In this document: one piece after another, positions 25,281-32,147 of the stretch | Layout of the letters: each line of letters starts with the position of its first letter | Position numbering within the stretch: position 1 is the stretch's first letter | Assembly: GCA_021819525.1 (NCBI GenBank) | Contig: JAKAQW010000023.1 | Span: forward strand, 1-34,340 | Length of the DNA: 34,340 bases | Source: Actinomycetes bacterium | GTDB taxonomy: Bacteria > Actinomycetota > Acidimicrobiia > Acidimicrobiales > UBA8190 | Direction of reading: 5' to 3' | The notes under the pieces: generated by a model | Databases searched by the model: none | Seen by the model: the letters and a program-made list of their open reading frames with translations, nothing else | What the model was told of the DNA's origin: nothing | Made by a program: the position numbers and the translations under genes

Positions 25281-26045
25281 ATGACCCCCGGTATCGAGGT
25301 CGACGGTGTATCCAAGCGCTTCGGCTCGACGTGGGCGTTGCGCGACGTGTCGTTCACCGTGCCGGCCGGGCGTGTCGTGGCCCTCATCGGTCACAACGGT
25401 GCGGGGAAGAGCACGCTCATGCGTATCGTGGCCACGGCGGTGCTCCCGGACAGTGGGAGCGCCCGGGTGGCAGGGGTCGACGTGGTGGCCGATCCCGCCG
25501 CTGCCCGCCGGCGCATCGGGCTGGTGCTCGGCGAGGACCGCTCCTACTTCTGGCGCCTGTCGGGTCGCCAGAACCTGGCCTTCTTCGCCGCGCTGCGAGG
25601 GCTGGGCAGAGCCGCCGCCGAGCACGGCATCGACGCCGTGCTCGATGCGGTGGAACTGGACCACGGAGCTGATCGGCGCGTGGACCGCTACTCGACCGGC
25701 ATGCGCAGCCGGCTCGGGATCGCTCGGGCGCTCCTCGGCGAACCTGGCGCTCTGCTCCTCGACGAGCCGACCCGGAGCCTCGACCCGACATCGTCAGCCG
25801 AGGTCCGGAAAGTGTTGGGGCAATTGGCGCACCGCCGTCAGGTGGCGGTGCTCGTCGCGACCCATGACCTCTCCGAGGCATCGAAATTGGCAGACGAAGT
25901 GGTAGTCCTGGCCGGCGGAAAAGTAGTGGCGACCCTGGGATCCGGCGAGGCGCCCTCCGCGCTCCAACTGGCCATGGACGCCGGTTCTCCCAGGGCCGGC
26001 GACCCTGGGCGGCCGACCGGCGAGCCGGTGGGGGCGCAGCGGTGA
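25281..26045 (+). CDS. ABC-2 type transporter ATP-binding protein, no permease partner nearby
   Basis: A 254-aa ATPase of the ABC-2/DrrA-like group. Walker A is GHNGAGKST (about residues 37-45), the Q-loop region is VLGEDRSYFWRLSGRQNL, the signature is YSTGMRSRLGIARALL (from ~137), Walker B is LLLDEPTRSLDP (~158-169), and the H-loop is VATHDLSEA. The C-terminal ~25 residues are Pro/Gly/Arg-rich. The ATG has a well-spaced GAGGTGG. No ABC-2 permease lies next to it; the next gene, 54 bp downstream, is the lasso-type precursor. It may serve an unlinked permease, borrow the Wzm-like permease, or export the peptide or a glycan. These options are inference. Note that the exporter at 9606-11800 already has its own ATPase. 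Confidence 0.88.
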   Translation: MTPGIEVDGVSKRFGSTWALRDVSFTVPAGRVVALIGHNGAGKSTLMRIVATAVLPDSGSARVAGVDVVADPAAARRRIGLVLGEDRSYFWRLSGRQNLAFFAALRGLGRAAAEHGIDAVLDAVELDHGADRRVDRYSTGMRSRLGIARALLGEPGALLLDEPTRSLDPTSSAEVRKVLGQLAHRRQVAVLVATHDLSEASKLADEVVVLAGGKVVATLGSGEAPSALQLAMDAGSPRAGDPGRPTGEPVGAQR

Positions 26046-26099
26046 GCAATGCGATGTTGACGAGCACGGTCGTCGTGCACTACCGATTGGAGGATGGAC

Positions 26100-26267
26100 A
26101 TGAACCGAAGCGAGCAGCCGGGGGGCGTGGCCGAAGTGTACGAACCGCCGAGCTTGACGGTCCACGGGTCGATCGTCGACCTCACCCGGGCGACCGCCGC
26201 CGGCAGCATGACCGACCGGGCGTTCCCTGCCGGAACGCCGCTGACGGGGCTGACCTTCTCCGGCTGA
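26100..26267 (+). CDS. Lasso-type RiPP precursor peptide
   Basis: A 55-aa peptide. The leader matches the actinobacterial lasso consensus Y-x2-P-x-L-x3-G-x5-T: Y14, P17, L19, G23 and T29 in YEPPSLTVHGSIVDLT. T29 would be the conserved Thr at position -2, giving a core from A31 (ATAAGSMTD, then RAFPAGTPLTGLTFSG) with D39 as residue 9, suited to a nine-residue macrolactam ring. The C-terminal FPAGTP and LTFS pattern resembles, from memory, a recurring group of lasso-like precursors. GGAGG lies 6 nt before the ATG at 26100; an in-frame ATG at 26094 would add two residues. TTGACG at 26057 is a possible -35. The next gene is a PqqD/B1-like protein, which in lasso systems binds this leader. No B2 protease or cyclase gene is in the window. 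Confidence 0.72.
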   Translation: MNRSEQPGGVAEVYEPPSLTVHGSIVDLTRATAAGSMTDRAFPAGTPLTGLTFSG

Positions 26268-26358
26268 GCACTCCTGCTTGCCACATGGCCGGCGGTGAGG
26301 CGCCCGGCACCGCTCGTCGTCGCTCCGGGTGCCCGAGGGGCGGCCGGCAGCGTGAGCG

Positions 26359-26685
26359 ATGTCGGCTGCGCCAGCCGCGTGCCGAGAGCCGGGCGTCCAG
26401 CCAGAAGGTCGTGCGCGCGCTCAGGCGGCCGTGGTGAAGCGGCGGGGGGATCTCGCCTGGCGCTCCGTCGATGGCCAGGTGGTCGGCCTCGACCTGGAGG
26501 CATCGTGCTACTTCTCGGTCAACGCCACCGGTGCGCTGCTGTGGGAGCGCCTGGGCGAGGAGGCCGACCTGGAAGAATTGGTCCAGCTGGTGGTCGACAC
26601 CTACGCGCTCGACGCAGACCAGGCTCGACATGACGTGACCGCCTTCCTCGCAGCGCTGTCGGACCAGGGCCTGCTGGCGACGTGA
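26359..26685 (+). CDS. PqqD/lasso B1-like leader-recognition protein
   Basis: Small PqqD-family protein of 108 aa from the ATG at 26359. The fold-specific part is about 80 residues: a strand-rich start (LAWRSVDGQVVGLDLEASCYF), then the helix SVNATGALLWERLGE, which is the usual N-x-T/S-G-x-x-L/I-W motif, and a C-terminal helical part (ELVQLVVDTYALDADQARHD, FLAALSDQGLL). In RiPP systems such proteins are the recognition element that holds the leader peptide for the modifying enzymes. GTG codons at 26431 and 26434 give 83-84 residues, closer to the family length, so the first ~24 residues may not be translated. It lies 91 bp after the precursor and 22 bp before the nucleotidyltransferase. No PQQ biosynthesis gene is present. 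Confidence 0.85.
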   Translation: MSAAPAACREPGVQPEGRARAQAAVVKRRGDLAWRSVDGQVVGLDLEASCYFSVNATGALLWERLGEEADLEELVQLVVDTYALDADQARHDVTAFLAALSDQGLLAT

Positions 26686-26707
26686 TCGGTGGGATGCAGG
26701 CGGCGGG

Positions 26708-27907
26708 GTGAGCCGAGCTGGCCTCGCCGTGGCAGCCTCGAGCACCTCGGAGTGCCCAGCGGAGGCCCGCGATCCACATCTCGGTGCGTTGGCGGTGCTG
26801 TGGGCTGCCTGCGCGGTCGGGGTCGATCCGGCTCAGCTTCGGAGCCTGGCCGAGTCGCTCGATCCGGCGACGGATGGCCCTTGGCTGACTTCGGTGGCCG
26901 CGATCAACCGGGTCGGGCCGCTGCTGTGGCACGTCTTGTCTGATGCAGGCTGCCCGCAGGTCCTCGGGTCGGGGGCCGAGCCGTTGCGCCGCCTGGCTGT
27001 GGCACAGGACCTCGAGGCGACTGCAGTGGTGCCTTTGACGCTGAAGCGTGCCGTGGAGCCGTTGACCGGCGCCGGGCTGGAGCCGCTCGTGTTGAAGGGG
27101 CCGCTCTTGGCCCGGCGGTACCCCGCCGCCGGTCTTCGCCCCATGGACGACCTCGATCTGCTGCTCCCACGGCGACAGCACGACCAGGCCGTAGCGGTGC
27201 TGACCAGCTCTGGATGGGTGGTCCGTCGTCGACGGCATGTCGACAGGTACGACACGGTGCTGGTGCACGAGCAGACGCCGTCGTTGCCGCTCGAGCTGCA
27301 CGCCGGTCTGCAGACGTTCTACGAGTGGGCCACCAGCCTGCGAGCGCCTGTCATCTGGGGTCACCGCCAGCCAGTCGAGGTGGACGGCACGGCGGCCTTC
27401 GGCCTCGACCCCGAGATCGAGCTGGTGACGATCGCTGCCCATGCTGCCAAACCGTTCCACGGCTTCAGCCGGATGATCTGGGCAGTGGATCTCGCCGTCG
27501 TGGTGGAGCACGCGGCGGCCAGCCGAGGTGTCGACTGGGACCGCTTGTGCCAGCTGGCCAGACGCTGGCGATGTGCGAGCGCGGTAGGGGTCGGACTGAC
27601 CTTGGCGCGGCGCTTGGGCGCTCGAGTGCCCGAAGAGGTGCTCCGAACGCTTTGCGGCGAATGGGCTGTCTGGCAGCGCCGGGCGCTCGCCCCGGTGCTG
27701 GCACCTACGTGGCCGGCCGTCGGCACCTTCTCCGTGGCGTTCCACGTGCGGTTCGCGCTTGCCGACACGGCCGTGCACCGGCTGGCGCTCGCCGCCGGGG
27801 CCGCCTACCAGATGCCGTGGGCCGAGCGCCTGGCGTGGCCGGCGGTGGGGCTCGGAAGGGCGGCGAGGCGCTGGCAGCAGCTTCACGGCGGGCTGCAGGT
27901 CCGGTGA
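26708..27907 (+). CDS. NTP_transf_5-family nucleotidyltransferase-like protein
   Basis: A 399-aa protein of the uncharacterised nucleotidyltransferase family PF14907 (NTP_transf_5). The diagnostic stretch is VLKGPLLARRYPAAGLRPMD followed by DLDLLLPRR (about residues 128-155), with the two acidic residues of a Pol-beta-type metal site in MDDLDLLL. It continues with a strand carrying ELHAGL (a third acidic position), an Arg/Trp-rich helical half, and a His-rich helix (IAAHAAKPFHGFSRMIWAVD) typical of the family. Members occur beside PqqD proteins, in lasso clusters and in polysaccharide loci; in the pseudomycoidin system a relative adds sugar to a phosphorylated lasso peptide. A role in modifying the precursor at 26100 is therefore a reasonable inference. 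The GTG at 26708 has a weak ribosome-binding site. Confidence 0.82.
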   Translation: MSRAGLAVAASSTSECPAEARDPHLGALAVLWAACAVGVDPAQLRSLAESLDPATDGPWLTSVAAINRVGPLLWHVLSDAGCPQVLGSGAEPLRRLAVAQDLEATAVVPLTLKRAVEPLTGAGLEPLVLKGPLLARRYPAAGLRPMDDLDLLLPRRQHDQAVAVLTSSGWVVRRRRHVDRYDTVLVHEQTPSLPLELHAGLQTFYEWATSLRAPVIWGHRQPVEVDGTAAFGLDPEIELVTIAAHAAKPFHGFSRMIWAVDLAVVVEHAAASRGVDWDRLCQLARRWRCASAVGVGLTLARRLGARVPEEVLRTLCGEWAVWQRRALAPVLAPTWPAVGTFSVAFHVRFALADTAVHRLALAAGAAYQMPWAERLAWPAVGLGRAARRWQQLHGGLQVR

Positions 27908-27967
27908 CACGCTCATGACGCGCTGCCGACGGACTCGGCGCCAGCGCCCTCGGCCAGGTCGCGGAGG

Positions 27968-27973
27968 TACGCT
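27968..27973 (+). promoter_or_regulatory. -10-like TACGCT
   Basis: TACGCT, 26 nt before the GTG at 28000. GGGGAG at 27991-27996 then serves as ribosome-binding site, giving a short classical leader rather than a leaderless mRNA. Confidence 0.45.
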
Positions 27974-27999
27974 GGCGGTGGCCGAGGAAGCGGGGAGCG

Positions 28000-28401
28000 G
28001 TGATCGAGCGAACAGATGCTGTGGAGGGGGACGGCTGGGTCGGCGACCCGCCGTTCGACGGGCCAGGCGACGGAGCGGGTTGGACGCCCGAGGAGCTGGC
28101 AGCGTGGTGCTGCCCCGAGGAGATCGAGCTGGCCGAAGCCGAAGCCGGGCGGCGCCGAGGGCGTCAGCGGCGCATGGCGGTGGTCGGCGTCGGACTGCTC
28201 CTGGTGGCTGCGGCATCGACGGTGAGCGCCGCTGTGGTGGGAAGCGGTGCTCACCTCCCCCGCTCCAGGGCCACGATCGCCGTGCTCAACCAGGAGGCGT
28301 GCAGGCTTTCGCCGAGCACGGGTCCTGCGCCCCGGCACCTGGCACCGAGGGCCGTGCAGCATCGCCGGTGTGGGGTGCCACTGGTGCACGTGGTGCCGTA
28401 G
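28000..28401 (+). CDS. Small single-pass membrane protein, unknown function
   Basis: A 133-aa protein I do not recognise. Residues 1-50 are acidic with Gly/Pro/Trp (WTPEELAAWCCPEEIELAEA); residues 51-60 are a basic stop-transfer-like stretch (RRRGRQRR); residues ~61-85 form one hydrophobic span (MAVVGVGLLLVAAASTVSAA). The rest is an outside tail of poor complexity ending LVHVVP. By the positive-inside rule the N terminus is cytoplasmic. The stop codon TAG falls inside the first units of a 9-bp repeat array, each unit of which would read Val-Pro-stop in this frame; the present C terminus may thus have been created by the array. Good ribosome-binding site GGGGAG before the GTG. Confidence 0.6.
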   Translation: MIERTDAVEGDGWVGDPPFDGPGDGAGWTPEELAAWCCPEEIELAEAEAGRRRGRQRRMAVVGVGLLLVAAASTVSAAVVGSGAHLPRSRATIAVLNQEACRLSPSTGPAPRHLAPRAVQHRRCGVPLVHVVP

Positions 28402-28499
28402 GTGCCGTAGGTGCCGTAGGTGCCGTAGGTGCCGTAGGTGCCGTAGGTGCCGTAGGTGCACGTGGTGCCGTAGGTGCCGTAGCTGCCGTAGCTGCCGTA
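28383..28499. repeat. 9-bp tandem array, 13 units
   Basis: Units in order: GGTGCACGT, seven GGTGCCGTA, GGTGCACGT, two GGTGCCGTA, two GCTGCCGTA. The return of GGTGCACGT suggests a block duplication. It spans the 3' end of the small membrane protein gene and most of the gap to the convergent TylF-type gene (stop at 28540). Confidence 0.97.
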
Positions 28500-28539
28500 G
28501 TCGGTTCCCGCCACGGCGGACCCGGAGGAGCCACGTCGA

Positions 28540-29385
28540 TCATCTCGGCAGCACCGCCAGGCGTCCGCTGTAGTCGATGCGGTGGAGGTAGAGATGCGTA
28601 CCTCGTGCGGCCATGGCCTCGAGATACTCGTCGGTGGCTTTGCGGCTACCGCGCCAGTGGCCGTAGTCGTCGATGAGCAGGACACCTCCGGGCGCCAGGC
28701 GCGGCGCCAGGTGTTCGAGCTCGTGGCGAGTCGAGGTGTAGTAGTCGGTGTCGAGGCGCAGCAGCGCGATCTCCTGTGGCGCGTGTGCCGGCACGGTCTG
28801 CTCGATCAGCCCGGCGACGAAGTGCAGCTTGGAGTCGGGGTAGCCGGTGGTGACCAGCAGGGCGTGGACATCGTCAACCGGCAGGTAGTCGTAGGCGTGG
28901 TCGTACGTACCGTGTGCGAATTGCTCGTGGTAGGTGGCCGCGGCGGTCCCCGTCAGGTCGACGTCGTCGTCACCGGGAGGGGGCATTCGGTCGAAGGTGT
29001 CGAAGAGGTAGACGTCCCTGTCGGTGACGCCGAGCTCGAGCAACGTACGCAGCATGGCCAGCACGCTGCCGCCGCGCCACACTCCGCATTCCACGAGCGG
29101 GCCAGGAACACCGGCTGCCACCAGGTATCGCACCGCATCGCACAACGCGACCACGCGCTGCGCCGAGGTGAGGGTGAGCCCACGAGTGGCCTCGACGGTC
29201 GCACGCGTCGCCTCGTCGACATCGGCGAGGTCTCCGCCGCCTGGCACCGTGGCTGAGCTCCGCGCGGGGCAGCGCACGATGTCGTAGCCCAGACGCCGAA
29301 CGCCTCGGCGTACGAGTGGGCCGAAGCTCGCTCGCAGGGCGCTAGCCACCTCTCGCGCTCGATCTTCGGTGGACTTGGTCGCCAT
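28540..29385 (-). CDS. TylF/MycF-family O-methyltransferase
   Basis: A 281-aa SAM-dependent O-methyltransferase of the TylF (macrocin O-methyltransferase) family, whose known members methylate sugar hydroxyls. Motif I is LVECGVWRGGSVLAMLRTLL (near residue 97), followed by DVYLFDTFDRMPPPG and the metal/substrate residues in LLRLDTDYYTSTRHELEHL and VLLIDDYGHWRGSRKATDEY. The paired Asp residues in IDDYGHW and the Asp in LDTDYY match the family's Mg-binding set. The ATG at 29385 has GGAGA 6 nt upstream; the open frame further up translates the 19-bp repeats and is not coding. It is probably a sugar-decorating enzyme of the nearby glycan, divergent from another methyltransferase. Confidence 0.9.
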   Translation of the reverse strand: MATKSTEDRAREVASALRASFGPLVRRGVRRLGYDIVRCPARSSATVPGGGDLADVDEATRATVEATRGLTLTSAQRVVALCDAVRYLVAAGVPGPLVECGVWRGGSVLAMLRTLLELGVTDRDVYLFDTFDRMPPPGDDDVDLTGTAAATYHEQFAHGTYDHAYDYLPVDDVHALLVTTGYPDSKLHFVAGLIEQTVPAHAPQEIALLRLDTDYYTSTRHELEHLAPRLAPGGVLLIDDYGHWRGSRKATDEYLEAMAARGTHLYLHRIDYSGRLAVLPR

Positions 29386-29707
29386 GACGCTCTCCGTAGG
29401 TGCTGGTCGTCGGGCAGACGGCTGGGACGGAGGAAGAACGGCGACCGACGACAAACCTGGCGCACGCAGAACCGCTCTTCGGAGCACGACGACGCAGAGG
29501 CCGTAGCGCTCTGTCGCAGGGGGCTGCCTAGCTGTTCCCCGGCCAGTGTCCACCGCAAGGGCCAGTGTCCACCGCAAGGGCCAGTGTCCACCGCAAGGGC
29601 CAGTGTCCACCGCAAGGGCCAGTGTCCACCGCAAGGAAGGGCGTGGGCCGGCGTTCCCGAGCCGACCAGCCGGTGTCGGAGCCGGCTCCAGCCGAAAGGT
29701 GTGCATC
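29386..29707. other. 322-bp divergent intergenic region
   Basis: Separates two divergent methyltransferase genes and must hold both promoters. The clear structure is the 19-bp array at 29541-29635. GGAGAG just before 29385 (minus) and GAAAGG just before 29708 (plus) are the ribosome-binding sites. No convincing -10 was found for either direction. Confidence 0.6.
29541..29635. repeat. 19-bp tandem array, 5 perfect copies
   Basis: Five identical head-to-tail copies of GGCCAGTGTCCACCGCAAG with no spacer. On the minus strand each copy begins CTTGCGGTGGACACTGG. The array lies between divergent genes, 73 bp before the start at 29708 and 156 bp upstream of the start at 29385. Confidence 0.98.
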
Positions 29708-30445
29708 GTGGAGGTCGAGCGCGACGTGGCTGAGCTGCGAGCGGTGGTCGACCAGTTCACCTGGTACCACAGCATCGACCTCGGCGACGGAGTGGTGACG
29801 CCAGGGATGTTCGACCACCGCGCAGCGGTCGATCGCTACCTGGTACCCGAAGACCTGAGCGGCCTGCGCTGTCTCGACGTGGGCACGATGGACGGGTTCT
29901 GGGCGTTCACCATGGAGCGGCGTGGCGCAGCCGAGGTGGTCGCGCTGGACGTCGAGGACCCCGAAGCGCTCGACTGGCCGCCGGCGCTGAGGCCGCGGAT
30001 CGTGAAGACGCTCGACGAGACCAAGGCCGACCGCTTCGAGCTGGTGCGTCGGGCGCTGGGATCGAAGGTCCAGCGCCAGATCTGCTCGGTGTACGACCTC
30101 GGGCCCCAGCTCGGGCGGTTCGACGTGGTGTTCTGCGGGGACCTGCTGGTCCATCTGAAGGATCCGGTCACCGCGGTTCAGCGGATCCACGGCGTGACCG
30201 GGCACAGTGCCATCGTGGCCAACCCGGTGAAGGAGCACTTCTTGTACCGGCGGCGTCCACTGGCCCAGTTCGACGGTATCGCCGAGTTCGAGTGGTGGCT
30301 GCCGAACCAGGCCGCGCTCGAACGGCTGATGGCTTCGGCGGGGTTCGTTCGCCTCGAGGCAGGCCGTCCCTTCGATCTGCCGGCGGTCGGTGGAGGTCCT
30401 TGGAAGGGTCGCCGCGGGGTCGTGCGCGGCTTCGTCGACGATTGA
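29708..30445 (+). CDS. SAM-dependent methyltransferase (CmoB-like)
   Basis: A 245-aa class I methyltransferase. The N-terminal WYHSIDLGDGVVTPGMFDHR is a conserved substrate-side block found in CmoB/DUF1698-like proteins. Motif I is LRCLDVGTMDGFWAFTMERR, strand 2 ends VVALDVEDPEALDW, and the motif III area is FDVVFCGDLLVHLKDPVTAV. The C-terminal part (FEWWLPNQAALERLMASAGF) is the usual cap and final strand region. Full tRNA-modifying CmoB proteins are longer (about 320 aa), and a member next to a glycan locus is more likely to act on a sugar or lipid; that is inference. I chose the GTG at 29708 because AAAGG is 8 nt upstream; an earlier in-frame GTG at 29699 has none. Confidence 0.82.
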   Translation: MEVERDVAELRAVVDQFTWYHSIDLGDGVVTPGMFDHRAAVDRYLVPEDLSGLRCLDVGTMDGFWAFTMERRGAAEVVALDVEDPEALDWPPALRPRIVKTLDETKADRFELVRRALGSKVQRQICSVYDLGPQLGRFDVVFCGDLLVHLKDPVTAVQRIHGVTGHSAIVANPVKEHFLYRRRPLAQFDGIAEFEWWLPNQAALERLMASAGFVRLEAGRPFDLPAVGGGPWKGRRGVVRGFVDD

Positions 30446-30700
30446 TCGGTCGGTCCGCGGGCGGTGGCCGCTGCGTCTCCTGCGCCTCGTGAGGCGAACC
30501 ATCGGGGTGAAGCCTGATCCGACGCCGGGAGATCGGGGGGCTGTCGACCTCGAGGTAAAGGTCGTTCGATCGCCGCGAAGGCGCGGGCGGTCGCGGCGCA
30601 GGCAAGGAAGCTCGTGGGTTCACGGCAAACGCGCACGGATCGCGGGAGAGGGATCGCGGGTCGCGGCGAAGGCTCTGGCTGGCGGTGCGAGACTGGCGCC

Positions 30701-31423
30701 GTGCGTGTGGTCAGTCTGGTGCCTTCTGTCACAGAGACCCTGGTGGCGTGGGGTGTGGTGCCGATCGCCTGCACCCGGTTCTGCGAGCAGCCGGGTATCG
30801 CCACTGTGGGGGGCACGAAGAACCCGGATGTGGCCGCAGTGGTGGCCCTGGAGCCGGACCTGGTGGTGATGGACGAGGAGGAGAACCGGCGGCAGGACTA
30901 CCAGGCCCTGGTGGGTGCGGGGGTGGCGGTGCATGTGTTGGCAGTGCGGAACCTGGCCGACGTCCCCTCGCACCTCTCCGACCTGGCAGAACGCGTAGGG
31001 ATCGCCGTGGACATCCCCGTTCCGGGCCCGACGCTGCCCCAGCGTGCCCGGGCGCTGGTGCCCATCTGGCGTAGGCCCTGGATGGTCCTCGGGCAACCGA
31101 CCTACGGCGCCTCGGTGCTCGCGCACCTGGGAGTGCCGGTGGTGTTCCCCGACAGCCGGGGCGCCTATCCGACGGTCAGTGTCGAGGAGATGGCCGCCCA
31201 GGTGGCGGACGTGGTCCTGGCCCCGAGCGAGCCGTACCCGTTTCGAGAGCGGCACCGCGCTGAGCTGGCCGAGCTTGGCGGGGGTGCGCCGGTGGTCCTG
31301 GTCGACGGCAAGGATCTCTTTTGGTGGGGAGTGCGAACAGCTCCAGCGCTCGCTCGCCTCGCTCAGCAGATCGCCACGGTGAGGACTGACGCGGCCGCGC
31401 CAGGCGCCACGCCGATCAGCTGA
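30701..31423 (+). CDS. Helical-backbone metal-receptor (BtuF-like) protein without signal peptide
   Basis: A 240-aa protein of the periplasmic-binding-protein class III group (PF01497). The opening MRVVSLVPSVTETLVAWGVV and the following TRFCEQPGIATVGGTKNPDV, then ALEPDLVVMDEEENRRQDYQ and LVGAGVAVHVLAV, are the family's first lobe. The second lobe has LGVPVVFPDSRGAYPTVSVE and LAPSEPYPFRERH. Relatives with signal peptides bind cobalamin or iron-siderophores. This one begins directly with the first strand, so it is probably cytosolic and not a transporter subunit. The GTG at 30701 is supported by the fold start and by GAGACT 6 nt upstream, a weak leaderless -10. It stands alone, with no permease or ATPase neighbour. 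Confidence 0.83.
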   Translation: MRVVSLVPSVTETLVAWGVVPIACTRFCEQPGIATVGGTKNPDVAAVVALEPDLVVMDEEENRRQDYQALVGAGVAVHVLAVRNLADVPSHLSDLAERVGIAVDIPVPGPTLPQRARALVPIWRRPWMVLGQPTYGASVLAHLGVPVVFPDSRGAYPTVSVEEMAAQVADVVLAPSEPYPFRERHRAELAELGGGAPVVLVDGKDLFWWGVRTAPALARLAQQIATVRTDAAAPGATPIS

Positions 31424-31593
31424 CCGAACCCGAACCCGAGTGACGTGTGGCGAGAGGTCCGTGGGCCGGGTTCACGGCTGTCCTGGTCCGTCGGGGCTGC
31501 CCGCGGGCCAGGAGGCGGATGCGTGGCCAGCCCAGCAGCATCAGACCGAAGGCCAGCATCCCGACCAGGTAGGCGTGGTGCCGGCGAAGGTGC

Positions 31594-31950
31594 TCAGCGG
31601 AACCAGAGCCGCTGGTACTGCCGGCTCATGGGGTGTACCAGCAGGGCCACCAGGACGCCGGCGAACAACAACAGCAAGATGGAGGAGATGCCTGGAGCCA
31701 CGGCGAGCACGTACAGCGCGTCGAGCAGGGTGAGCCCGGCGAGCACCACTGCCGACCAGTAGCCCCAGCGCTTGTCGTTGGCGATCCCGAAGCCGCCTAC
31801 CCCGAGGAGGATGGGGAGCAGGAGCAGTATCCCAGCTCCGCCGGCCAGCACCCCGCTCAGTAGGGCGAGGCCGGCATCGATGTAACAGAGGATCACCGCG
31901 TTCTGCAGCGTCTGAGGTTGCGACCGATCGAGCCACTGATGCTGTGCCAT
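31594..31950 (-). CDS. Small membrane protein, unknown function
   Basis: A 118-aa protein with about four hydrophobic segments (NAVILCYIDAGLALLSGVLA, GGAGILLLLPILLGVGGFGI, SAVVLAGLTLLDALYVLAVA, ISSILLLLFAGVLVALLV), joined by short loops such as NDKRWGYW, and a basic end MSRQYQRLWFR. The QTLQNAVILCYIDA opening resembles small uncharacterised actinobacterial membrane proteins, but I cannot name a family. The ATG at 31950 is preceded at 6 nt by CAAACT, a weak leaderless -10. It is convergent with the metal-receptor gene and divergent from the VIT1-type transporter. Confidence 0.72.
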   Translation of the reverse strand: MAQHQWLDRSQPQTLQNAVILCYIDAGLALLSGVLAGGAGILLLLPILLGVGGFGIANDKRWGYWSAVVLAGLTLLDALYVLAVAPGISSILLLLFAGVLVALLVHPMSRQYQRLWFR

Positions 31951-32135
31951 GGCACCAGTTTGTCAGGCGGGCGCACTCGGGGGTGGGCGCCTGGCCCGGT
32001 TCGTTGGAACCGGGGGGCCGGTGACGGTCCCGGGCGGGGTTCGGGAGGGCGAACGATACAGGTGCGGCCGGCCGTCGGAGAGTGTTATGGCTGGCCAGCT
32101 GGGGTCTTTTCGTACTGGCCGGCCGACGCGTTCGG

Positions 32136-32141
32136 TAGGGT
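32136..32141 (+). promoter_or_regulatory. -10-like TAGGGT, leaderless
   Basis: TAGGGT ends exactly 6 nt before the GTG at 32148. It is the main argument for the long form of the following gene. Confidence 0.45.
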
Positions 32142-32147
32142 GGCGCG

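Noticed and set aside
26042-26437. A 131-codon frame whose GTG overlaps the ABC ATPase stop by 4 bp, like other couplings in the window
   Set aside because: It runs out of frame through the well-supported precursor, is Arg/Gly-rich with no fold and is not hydrophobic, so it is not the missing permease.
26359-26685. PqqD protein as part of PQQ cofactor synthesis
   Set aside because: No pqqA, B, C or E-like genes are near; the lasso-type precursor next door explains it better.
29546-29707. N-terminal extension of the CmoB-like methyltransferase through the 19-bp repeats
   Set aside because: The extension is pure repeat translation, and a good ribosome-binding site precedes the GTG at 29708.
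30701-31423. Cobalamin or siderophore transport operon
   Set aside because: The binding protein has no signal peptide or lipobox and no transporter genes adjoin it.
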